This document shows positions 11,496-20,446 of a DNA stretch of 64,000 nucleotides, one piece after another. Within the stretch, counting starts at the first letter, position 1; each line of letters opens with the position of its first letter. Below the pieces are notes generated by a model that was given only the letters and a program-made list of their open reading frames with translations, was not told where the DNA came from and searched no databases. Made by a program: the position numbers and the translations under genes. This DNA is from Streblospio benedicti (lineage: Eukaryota; Annelida; Polychaeta; Spionida; Spionidae), in contig CM032666.1 of the NCBI GenBank assembly GCA_019095985.1, forward strand, positions 61,027,099-61,091,098. Direction: 5' to 3'.

Positions 11496-11871
11496 ATGTA
11501 CATATTCGCCGACGCCACCGCCAAGACAGACCCCTAGAGGTCGCGATACCTCTCCCAAAGCCAGCCGCCCCTCGGCGACGGCACGTGGTACCGCGCCTGA
11601 TGGAGACGGCGCCCGTCGACCGCTGGGCACCGCCGCCAGACTTCATATAAGCGCCGACCGCGCCGGCTCGGCTATCTTAAACGATCACACCACCAATCTT
11701 TTGAGAATCGTAGACGTCCCACCCACCGGAACGCCGAATACGCCAACCCCTACCCGATAAAAGTCAACCAGCCCGCCCTCAGCGCCATACGCTGCCTCGC
11801 TTCCTCCCCGGGCGACGAGGATTTATCTACAATCGAAGGATTCCGCTGCGTTCTACGACTCTCCCGGAGCG

Positions 11872-12147
11872 ATGAGTAGCGTCGACAGGCTGCGCGATGC
11901 CCCCACGGTCGACGATTGGACCGATCACTACCGTCGCATGGCGGAGGGGTCGATGATCGGTAAGAGCGTCTATATCGTGAAAACCAAGCGCGGTGACGCT
12001 AGGAAGAAGCCCGAGCAGTCCATAAAAGCGGTGACGCAGGCCGCCTCGGTGTTAGAGCAAACGAAAGACGCGCTCGCCCTTGAGAAAGCCAGAAAGAAAA
12101 AGCGAGCGAGACGTACCGATACCAGCGAAGACGACCTATTCGCCTAA
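11872..12147 (+). pseudogene. Small basic Polinton-associated protein fragment
   Basis: A 91-codon frame starts MSSVDRLRDAPTVDDW and ends with a basic run (KARKKKRARR) followed by an acidic tail. It lies two bases before the next structural-like frame, as in compact viral gene blocks. The mix of a tryptophan-containing N terminus, a central helix and a lysine/arginine tail recalls small virion or core proteins next to capsid genes in Polintons, but I cannot name a family. It is considered part of the fossil element because of its position and base composition. Confidence 0.45.
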
Positions 12148-12149
12148 CG

Positions 12150-12594
12150 ATGGCCGACTCCATTAGAGCCCACGACGAGCGTCTGCTCCTTCTTCGCGCC
12201 CCCACCACCAACGCCGGGTGGAGCACGGGAGAGGTGGTCTTTAGGCCAACGAACCAAATCACGACCCCCAACTCGTGTCTGGAATTCTACATCCCGCCCA
12301 GCCCCAAGTACATCCGTCTCGACTCGGTGTCCTTGGCCCTCCAGCTGCAGATCGTCGACCGTCAAGGCGTCCCGGTGGGAGAGGCCGAAAACGCGACGCT
12401 CACCAACCACCCCATAGCCTCCCTCTTCAGTAACCTGGAGGTCCAGCCTCAACGGGCGCCGACTGCAACCAATTTCCCGCCTGCTCTACAGCTACAAATC
12501 GTACCTGACACCCTCACCGGTACGGTAAGGACGCCAAAGACACCTGGTGCGAGGCCATGATGTTCTCGACCGAGAAGGACGATATGGACAACCC
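12150..12594 (+). pseudogene. Capsid-like Polinton protein, N-terminal part, runs into gap
   Basis: The frame opens MADSIRAHDERLLLLRAPTT and continues with VFRPTNQITTPNSCLEFYIP, YIRLDSVSLALQLQI and a segment resembling 'HPIASLFSNLEVQ'. 'Free peptide, then LEF-IP-, then Y-I-L-length strands, then SLFS-EV' is the pattern I recall for the widespread invertebrate proteins annotated as F54H12.2-like, which occur in Polintons and are thought to be jelly-roll capsid proteins. The assignment is by recall. The right part is lost in the assembly gap. Confidence 0.5.
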
Positions 12595-12694
12595 NNNNNN
12601 NNNNNNNNNNNNNNNNNNNNNNNNNNNNNNNNNNNNNNNNNNNNNNNNNNNNNNNNNNNNNNNNNNNNNNNNNNNNNNNNNNNNNNNNNNNNNN
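12595..12694. other. Assembly gap (100 N)
   Basis: A run of exactly 100 N, the conventional size for a gap of unknown length. The GC-rich Polinton ends on its left and AT-rich host-like DNA starts on its right, so adjacency across the gap is not proven by this sequence. Confidence 0.99.
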
Positions 12695-12760
12695 TAAATT
12701 GATTTTTAGTTTAAAAGAACGTATTTTTACTAGCTAATATTATTGTTGCAACCCTTGCAG

Positions 12761-12828
12761 ATGCTATGTTTTTAGATGTTCCAACTTGTTTAAAAGGTGG
12801 ATGGATCAACTATATTCGTAAAAGATAA
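12761..12828 (+). CDS. Possible terminal exon of the interrupted host gene
   Basis: A good splice acceptor (CAACCCTTGCAG at 12749-12760) is followed by a short frame, DAMFLDVPTCLKGGWINYIR plus two residues, ending in TAA at 12826-12828. A polyadenylation signal AATAAA stands at 12915-12920, a fitting distance for a last exon. The open frame needs an upstream exon in phase 1, whereas the last exon seen before the Polinton (8492-8557) ends in phase 2, so at least one exon would be missing inside the gap or block. It could instead belong to another gene; the link is inference. Confidence 0.35.
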
Positions 12829-13107
12829 TGTGATACTAATTTGTACATAATGTATCATTCCAATTAACAATTTCTATGGATTTTTATATGTATATATACA
12901 TGTAATTTATCTGAAATAAAATTATGTTATGTTATGTTAAATGGCCAGCGACGGCAAAATACATTGATCCACACAGATGTAGTTTTATAACCATTGATTG
13001 AAATATTGAAGTTATAGGTCCTATATAATGCCAGATGTTCCGAAAAATACGTTGCAAGTTTTCCACCAACATATACTAGTAGTTTCTAATATGACTACCC
13101 AAATTAA

Positions 13108-14411
13108 GGGGCCCGGGGCCCCGAGTCATTATTTAAGCCGTGGGGGGTCGAAAAAAAAATTGAGGGGTCAGAGGTTTGAATTTGAATGTTGTGGGGGGGG
13201 GGGTCAGAAGTTTGAATTTGAATGTTGTGGGGGTCAGAAGTTTCAAAATGGAAGTTGTTGGGGTCAGAAGTTTAAATTGGAAGAATATTGGGGGGTCAGA
13301 TATTCTGATTCTTGAAATTTTACTGGGGGGTCGAATGTTCAAATTTTGTAAATTTACTGAAAAGGGCCGTGGCAAGCGTTTATATGTCTCAATAAATGTT
13401 GGTAGAATGTCCTGATCTATTTTTTTTGGTATATGATCAATCATTTGGTTGTGTAATTTTGTAATTTTGTACCTAGTTTCATATGTCAACACTCAACACA
13501 TGCGATTGAATTGCTAATATTTGCCAAAATGCTTTTGACAGAGGATTTTAGTGATTGGATGGAAAAAATTTCTTGAAGTAACAAGTGCCTTCCCCAAGAA
13601 TTTGTACCGTTTAAAAATATATCAAAGTTAACTTGTCATAATATGAAAGGACTGGTGCTATTAATTGAATTTAGAGTTTTTGATTACAGCTCATCGGCTC
13701 TTATATTAGAGCAATGGTCTGAGCCACTGCAAGCAACTTATGAAATGGAATATGAAACCCTTTATCAAGATTGAATTATATTATGTTTATTGTCTTTCAA
13801 TACCACTAACTTTTTATTTACAAAAATACAATACACACTGTATATATTCTTTTACTTTTTTTTTCAAAATAACAGATTAAAGATTAAATCGCTTTCTCTA
13901 AATTCAATTAAATAGCACCAGTCCTTTCATATCATGACAAGTTAATATATACAGTTTGTATTGCATTTTGTTTACTAGTATTGCATTAAACAAACCGGGG
14001 AAAATACTAGTTTCATTCAATCATAGTTTCATTATACCGGTAGCTAAATATTTTTTGCAAATTTGTGCAGCAGATATAATATGACAGTACAATGCTATAC
14101 TAATGCATACACAGGGCATGTGGAAATGGGGGGTGTCATATGCTAGGTGAGTTATATACACTAAAGTGGGGGTGGGGTGGGGGTGGGGTCGGAAGATCAT
14201 ATTTCAGGCAAATATTTCGGCGTGGGGGGTAATATGTTTGATTTGCGAACCTGTGGGGGGTCATATATGTTTGATTTGCAAACCCGTGGGGGTCATATGT
14301 TTGATTTGCAAACCCGTGTGTGTGTGGGGGGGGGGGGGGGGGGGTCAGAAGTTAAAACACTGATGTCTAAAAAAAAACCGACCCCCCACATCTTAAATAA
14401 TGACTCGGCCC
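13108..14411. mobile_element. TTAA-flanked inverted-repeat element with G-rich minisatellites
   Basis: Both ends are flanked by TTAA (13104-13107 and 14412-14415). The left end contains CCGAGTCATTATTTAAG then GTGGGGGGTCG; the right end, read backwards, contains the same strings in the same order, so these are terminal inverted repeats of about 35 bases apart from a small GC-rich insertion on the left. Next to each end lies a G-rich array: left about 13140-13330 (units like GGTCAGAAGTTTGAATTTGA), right about 14165-14345 (units like GGTCATATGTTTGATTTGCA). A nested inverted repeat at 13618-13955 has arms of about 50 bases. TTAA target choice is typical of piggyBac-type elements, but the ends are not the usual ones and there is no transposase. 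Confidence 0.65.
13618..13955. repeat. Nested inverted repeat within the TTAA element
   Basis: The left arm includes AACTTGTCATAATATGAAAG then GACTGGTGCTATTAATTG; the right arm is its inverse complement with few differences (GCACCAGTCCTTTCATATCA, then TGACAAGTTAATATATA). Arms are about 50 bases with a loop of about 220 bases. It may be a separate MITE inserted into the surrounding element. Confidence 0.6.
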
Positions 14412-14415
14412 TTAA

Positions 14416-15125
14416 GGTGTTGTTATTTTAAGGACCACAGTTGGCTGGTTGTTAAAACCCGCTTTACACATTAGTGAATTCCATCTACATGTAGGTGCAT
14501 CACCGTGACCGGTGACCAGTCTGGGGCGATCCACCCAGCAGAGCTCCAGCTTATGATGTATATACATATAATGTCTTCTATAATTGAAACAGAAAAAAAA
14601 CAATAAATAGCTATCTTTGTAATTTCTATATTGGCAAAAAATAAATCCAAATCATAATTACACACAAATTTAGAATTGTGCTCTTGTTTGAGTTGTTCTT
14701 TTATGTGTGTACTGCAACATATCCTATAATTAGTGTGAATCAAGGTGAAATTAAAAAAAAACATAAAAAGCTAATTAATTACGGTAAGCATCATTCACAT
14801 GTCAGTTAAACAGAAAAAACACCCGTTTTTAAACATTTGATTCCAAGTAATATGATCTGACGTTTCATAATTTTGAGATAAATTATACAGATTAAATTCA
14901 ATCGACAAGTCACCGAGAGTGAGCAGGCATATATATGCATTTTAGCCAGGTCTGAAGTAGCAAAAAATATTGGCTCTTTGTTTTTGATTGACAAATTCCA
15001 ACTCCCACATGGACGATGCAGGACCCATCTATCTAAAACTCTTTCAAATCAAATTTATGTACACCTCTAACGCATTACCTCAATATTACTGTGCATTATA
15101 AATCAGTTTGCTAACTCAACATTCT
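14416..15125. other. Intergenic, no gene seen
   Basis: AT-rich DNA with several short frames on the minus strand that lack splice signals, recognisable motifs or codon structure. Nothing else is supported here. Confidence 0.5.
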
Positions 15126-15133
15126 GTATATAT

Positions 15134-16231
15134 CAGAGTTGTGCCTAAGTACAATTTACGGACTCAAGTCCTTTACAAGTACTTTGCAGCTGGACTTGAG
15201 TCCAAGTACAAGTACATTGATGATTTTTCCAATGTACTGGAGTCCAAGTACAAGTACTTTGATTGTACTTGAGTCCAAGTACCAAGTACACAGGCTGAAT
15301 GTTCAATGAAATACAACACAAAGACTGACATTTTACTTTACATGTATATCAGCTAGATATACATACCTTTATTGTCAAACTACAACCATATATTATATAG
15401 CAAGTAGTATATGTTGAAAAATGATTGAATATTCAAAAGGAATCTGTTGAGGTTTGACCCTTTGCCAACTAATAAGTACTCAGAGAGCACAGCATTGCTG
15501 GAACAAAATTGAAGGAGTCCACAAATTACTAAGTGAACCTGAATCTGCAACTCACTATTGGTCTTTGGACAAGTCGTATATTTACAAGTTATTGTGTGTA
15601 TTAAATTTTTAATGTATTAGGAATTATGACTTTTCATGTTTTATCATTTTCACATCTATATAAGAACTTTCAGATGTTCTTTTAAAATTCCATGCATCTG
15701 ATAGATGAAGTATAGTAAGAATATAAGATCATCCATAATACAATTATGTGATAACATGCCAAAGACCTATAGAAGGAAGCATTTAAGATATGAAATAGCC
15801 ATTTTCGGAGAATTTTGTGAACTCAAACCTGGTTTTATTTTAAAGTATTTTTGGTAAATCATTTGCCTGTGGGAAAATACCTGAAACAGGTTTGTGTTAT
15901 ATCTAGGACTAAGAATAATTAGTCCTAGATGATGGTGATAATTAATTAATGTTTTACCATGGTTATGTGACGGTTAGACTAAATTTAGGTTAAACTTAAA
16001 AAGTACCAAATTTTTCAACTTTTCCATGCAATAATGAAAAAATGTGTTACAGAAAAGTACAAATTTCATCACATTTGCAAGGCAATATATGAATGAAACA
16101 CTGTACTTGAAGTTTGTACTTGCAAGTACCAAGTACTTTTGGGTTGTACTTGTGTCCAAGTACAAGTACATTCGGGTTTTTTCTAATGTACTTGAGTCCA
16201 AGTCCAAGTAAAGTACTTAGGCACAACTCTG
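15134..16231. mobile_element. hAT-like transposon with perfect target duplication
   Basis: The ends are CAGAGTTGTGCCTAAGTAC and its exact inverse complement (19 of 19 bases). GTATATAT directly abuts both sides (15126-15133 and 16232-16239), a perfect 8-base target duplication, the hAT signature. Both sub-terminal regions (15180-15290 and 16105-16215) are crowded with CAAGTAC and ACTTGAGTCC words in direct and inverted orientation, likely transposase binding sites. The interior has no transposase frame; it contains a perfect 12-base-arm hairpin at 15901-15930 and a short segment (15480-15515) shared with the SINE-bearing array at 1359. Non-autonomous, 1098 bases. Confidence 0.9.
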
Positions 16232-16395
16232 GTATATATGCATGATCCCGATCATCTGCGGCTTACATCACCCATTATGATGAAGCAGGACTTCTCATAC
16301 ACTAGCTAATCTCTGATTTTTAGAATTCTATCGAGTTAATTATGTGTGAGGCAGTTAGATATTCTTTTTTAAATTTATAATGACATACTATCTAT

Positions 16396-17564
16396 TATGT
16401 ATACATAAGCAGTTGCTTAAGACCCAAACCCCTCATATATGTCTTGTTCACGTGCAGAAAATTTAAGGAAAAAGAATTATTATGAATGATTCTTTATTAT
16501 GATAATGAATGTGATAAATGAATACGAAAGATGGTCATAAAGTTTAAAGAAAATATTGGTATGAGGACGCACACAAGTAGTATAGAGAGAACTCTATATA
16601 GTTCTAGACACTATAAGCCAATAGTGGCTGTCTCCATTAACATCTTCTTTTTAAAACGCTCCTGTATAATAGAAAAAAATGAAACACAAGTTGAATAATA
16701 AGTATAGAGCTATATAACATCTGTCTGTCACACTTTCATTGCTGTTAATGATGGCTGATGTAAGTCCACGTGCGCAAGTTCACTTCACTGGACATGATTC
16801 GTGATTTTAATAAAATGTTAGTCACTATGGGAATACCAGCAGAGGAACATAGGCCGCAAAATCCAGCCTCATAAGCTCATATTTAGTATCAAAATTGTAC
16901 AATGATGCACACACGGCACACGGACAGATATTTGGTTTGTGTCTTCTAAAATGGATATTTGATGACAATTCAAATGGCGGATCACAGAAAAGGTGTTTGA
17001 CAGCAGTCTTATGAAAGCTGCATAGGCTCCGTATATCGTGTGTTTCTTTGAAAACGAATAAATGATGGTGTCAACTACGCAGATATTTTGCCGATCTCGG
17101 GAATAAACAACCAATTTTTTTAAACGTTTTCACTCAGAAATGTAAGTAATCATCTATTATGTATGAAATCGGTTTCAGTAGTAAATTTTACATATGTGTA
17201 TGAATAATTACGCAGTTTTATAAGCTCCACAACCTTAAACATTGAACTATTCCCGTGTTGATAAACATACATTCGCAGACAGACCACGGGATTTCAAGTG
17301 GCAACGTTCAGTGGGATAATGACAGCTAGTATCCTCATTAAACTGTTAAATGTACCTTGACATTTCTATTTAAACTTTGAGAAATAGAAGCATCATTGTT
17401 TTTATTCGTGTAATTACTTATCCGTAGCTTATATGAAAGTGTTACGTTATCCATAATTGAGTACAGTAGGTGCAACCACCACGTTTATCAACGTACGTGT
17501 GACGTAGTTATCTGAACGTGATGTACGTCATTCGTTCGGGGTCACCCGTACTAACACGGGGTCA
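16396..17564. repeat. Tandem duplication, copy A (1.17 kb)
   Basis: The segment starts TATGTATACATAAGCAGTTG and ends near CTAACACGGGGTCA. Nearly the same sequence recurs from 17699 with small indels and scattered substitutions. Conserved stretches include AAGAATTATTATGAATGATT, GGAATACCAGCAGAGGAACA and GATGTACGTCATTCGTTCGG. Minus-strand frames of about 80-100 codons occur in both copies but are interrupted differently, so coding function is not supported. Confidence 0.8.
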
Positions 17565-17698
17565 TCCGGTGCGTTTTGCTGAAAATCGTGCTGAAAATCG
17601 TGCTGAATTCTGAGTTGAGTTCATAGCCTACAGACTTCGTGCGTATAGTCTTAACCAACCCAATCGGGGCTTGGGTATTATGACCAACATTAAAATAA

Positions 17699-18827
17699 TA
17701 TGTATACATAAGCAGTTGCTTAAGGCCCAAACCCCTCATATTACACACGTATGTCTTGTTTATCTGTAGAAAATTTAAGGAAAAAGAATTATTATGAATG
17801 ATTCTTTATTATGATAATGAATATGATAAATGAATACGAAAGATTGTCATAAAGTATAGAAAATATTGGTGTGAGGACGCACACAAGTAGTATAGATAGA
17901 ACTCTATATAGTTATAGACACTATAAGCCGATAGTGGCTGCCTCCATTAATATCTTCTTTTTATTACGCTCATGTATAATAGAGAAAAAAAATGAAACAC
18001 AAGTTGAAGAATTAGTATAGAGCTATATAACATCTGTCTGTCACACTTTCATAGCTGTTAATGATGGCTGATGTAAGTCCACGTGTGCAGGTTCACTTCA
18101 CTGTACATGATTCGTGATTTATAAAATGTTAGCACTATGGGAATACCAGCAGAGGAACATAGGCCGCAAAATCCAGCCTCGTAAGTTCATATTCAGTATC
18201 AATTTTTTTTGTACAATGATGCTTGCACGGCACACGGACAGATGTTTGGTTTGTGTCTTCTAAAATAGTTATTTGATGACGATTCAAATGTCGGGTCACA
18301 GATAAGGTGTTTGACAGCAGTCTTATGAAAGCTGGGCTCCGTATATCGTGTGTTTCTTTGAAAACGAATAAAATGATTGTGTCAACTACGTAGATATTTT
18401 GCCATCCCGCGAATAAACAACCAATGTTTAAAAATGTTTTCACTCAGAAATGTTGTAAGTAAACATCTATTATGCATGAAATCGGATTCAGTAGTAAATT
18501 TTACCTAGATGTATGAAGAATTACGCAGTTTTATAAGCTCCACAACCTTAAATATTAAACTATTCCCGTTTTGATAAACGTACATCAAATGGCAGACAGA
18601 CCACCGGATTTCAAATGGCAACGTTCAGTGGGATAATGACAGCTAGTATCCACATTAAACTGTTTTTATTTGTGTAATTACTTCTCCATAGCCGATGAAA
18701 GTGTTACGTTATCCATTATTGAGTACAGTGGGTTGCAACCACCACGTTTATCAACGTACGTGTGACGTAGTTATCTGAACGTGATGTACGTCATTCGTTC
18801 GGGGTCACGCGTACTAACACGGGGTCA
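17699..18827. repeat. Tandem duplication, copy B (1.13 kb)
   Basis: Second copy of the unit, offset about 1303 bases at its left end and about 1263 at its right end, so it is shorter by about 40 bases through internal deletions. A 134-base spacer unique to this place lies between the copies. I see neither a transposase nor terminal inverted repeats, so this looks like a segmental tandem duplication. Confidence 0.8.
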
Positions 18828-19280
18828 ACGTTGGAATTGAATGCCCTCCTCATATGAACATTAAGAAACTGAGCCCCCCCCCACACACACACACCAGGAT
18901 AAATATGACATATTTATGACATACTTTCGTATTATAAAGTTTGATGTTGAATGATTCCCGGAAAACTGTTTAAAGTGTATTGCAATTAATCATTCACTCT
19001 CAACGGTCAATAAATACATATTTAGCAATCTATTTGACATGTTAATATTACAATACAGGTAAATCCAAAAGCATGCATATTGCAGGAATGCATCAATTCA
19101 TGACAAAAGTGCGTAAAATATTACCGTAATAGTTTGAGCATTGAGTGCACTCCCGCTCACTTTGAATAAAATTGAGCGCCTTCCCTTCTGTGACCAAAGA
19201 AAATTGAGCGCCCCCCCCTACCAAATGACTGCCCCTCCCCTGTACAATTAATGGTCGCTCCCTAAACCCCCTCCTTGATG
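18828..19280. repeat. C-rich degenerate repeat block
   Basis: Between two C-run regions (GAGCCCCCCCCC near 18870 and GCGCCCCCCCTACC near 19207) lie short repeated phrases such as AATTGAGCGCC. The block ends GTCGCTCCCTAAACCCCCTC. Its style matches the other G-run or C-run elements in this window, but I could not define inverted ends. Confidence 0.4.
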
Positions 19281-20446
19281 TGCGGTTTAGTATTTATAAA
19301 TCACTGTGTTTATTAGAGGTACTTCTAATTGCATTTAAAGCAAATAAATAACAGTAGTCTAATTTTTTTTAATTGCCGTAGGAAGACGTTCTTTTGTATT
19401 TTAACCTGAAGCATTTGATTTAAATATTTTATTTATCTCCAGCTCATTTATATTAGTGTTGTTGACAAACCTGAAGTATTTATTCTTAGTTTCAAACTTC
19501 GCTTGCTAATTTTGGAATTTTAGAGGGTTTATTTTCCTCTATAGTTTGTTAAAGCGTTCGCAAAACACTTTAGAAGAAATACGGATAATATAACAGACAT
19601 AAAATAGGCAATTAAATGATCAAATTATGCTAGGCATGTAAACTAATGAAAAACTCAAAAAAACAAAAATTAAATATTTTGAAATCATTTATGACATCAG
19701 CATTCATAGTAAATATTTTTTGACAGTAAAACTTCACGTTTTCTTCAAGAAAATTAACTTTCCCAAGATATTGAATCAATATATTTTCAGTGCACAGATG
19801 ATATTAATTATGCATGTGCTTATTTAGATCTGAATCCACTTTAGAAAGCAATATATATGTACATTTATTTAAGGCATATATAAAACAATGAATAAAGATT
19901 AAAATACTGCCAATTTAAAATGATAATGTCATTCTACCTTTATCATAATCTATAGTCCACCAATTCTAATATATATACAGATAAAAAAATAAAAAATAGA
20001 GTTAAGAGACAAAAAACATGTAATTCACAAGCTTGTTCACAAATGCTCAGCATACAAGATATCACAGATGCTTCTTTCCATCCACTCATTTGCAACGGAA
20101 GATGATTAGATGCCATCGCACATCAGAGATCAGTTCAGAAAAGGTTATCAAAATATAAACTGAATTTACCAATAAATAATATAAAATATACAACCTAATG
20201 TGTACATACTAATACATTTCTTCAAAAATAACAACTTTACAATTAGTATCGCTAACCATGTGTAGGTTAGTTTTATGTAGTTAAGGTTATTATTCTGGTT
20301 AATCAATATCAGATACATTTTTTTTGTACCTCTAATACATGTTCTTCAACTTTTAAGTCACATTCTAAACAAAAACATGCATTGGAGCTACTAAAATAAA
20401 AATGTATCTAATACTTACAATAAAGTGTTAATAAACATTGATAGTT
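19281..20446. other. PLK4 3' flank
   Basis: AT-rich region downstream of the PLK4 stop codon on the minus strand. An AATAAA signal in the PLK4 direction lies at 19869-19864, which would give a 3' untranslated region of nearly 600 bases. No poly(A) tract or target duplication marks a retrocopy here. Confidence 0.4.

Larger units (their letters stand above)
9040..12594 (+). mobile_element. Polinton/Maverick fossil, incomplete, GC-rich
   Basis: A block clearly richer in G and C than the rest of the window contains, in plus orientation, an integrase region (10398-11495) and then two structural-gene-like regions (11872-12594). The integrase shows Polinton landmarks such as YFWEADLVDFNTVSSDNDHF and RTLYRAFL-like catalytic-core text, with a chromodomain-like end (KKFNSWIPYDQIEDL). 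DNA polymerase B, ATPase and protease genes are not visible. The right side is lost in an assembly gap and terminal inverted repeats cannot be located. The left part (9040-10390) is non-coding with recurrent ATTAATCACGCCTGG motifs. The copy is broken, with several interruptions, but protein similarity is still easy to read, so it need not be very old. Confidence 0.75.

Noticed and set aside
13133-13492. A 119-codon minus-strand frame rich in Pro, Thr and Phe
   Set aside because: It is the translation of the G-rich minisatellite in the TTAA-flanked element.
13108-14415. CRISPR array reading of the regular G-rich repeats
   Set aside because: Units are degenerate, without conserved direct repeats separated by unique spacers, and the genome is animal.
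16869-18443. Two related minus-strand frames in the tandem duplication, possibly a duplicated small gene
   Set aside because: The frames are interrupted differently in the two copies and differ in length; similarity is explained by the DNA duplication.
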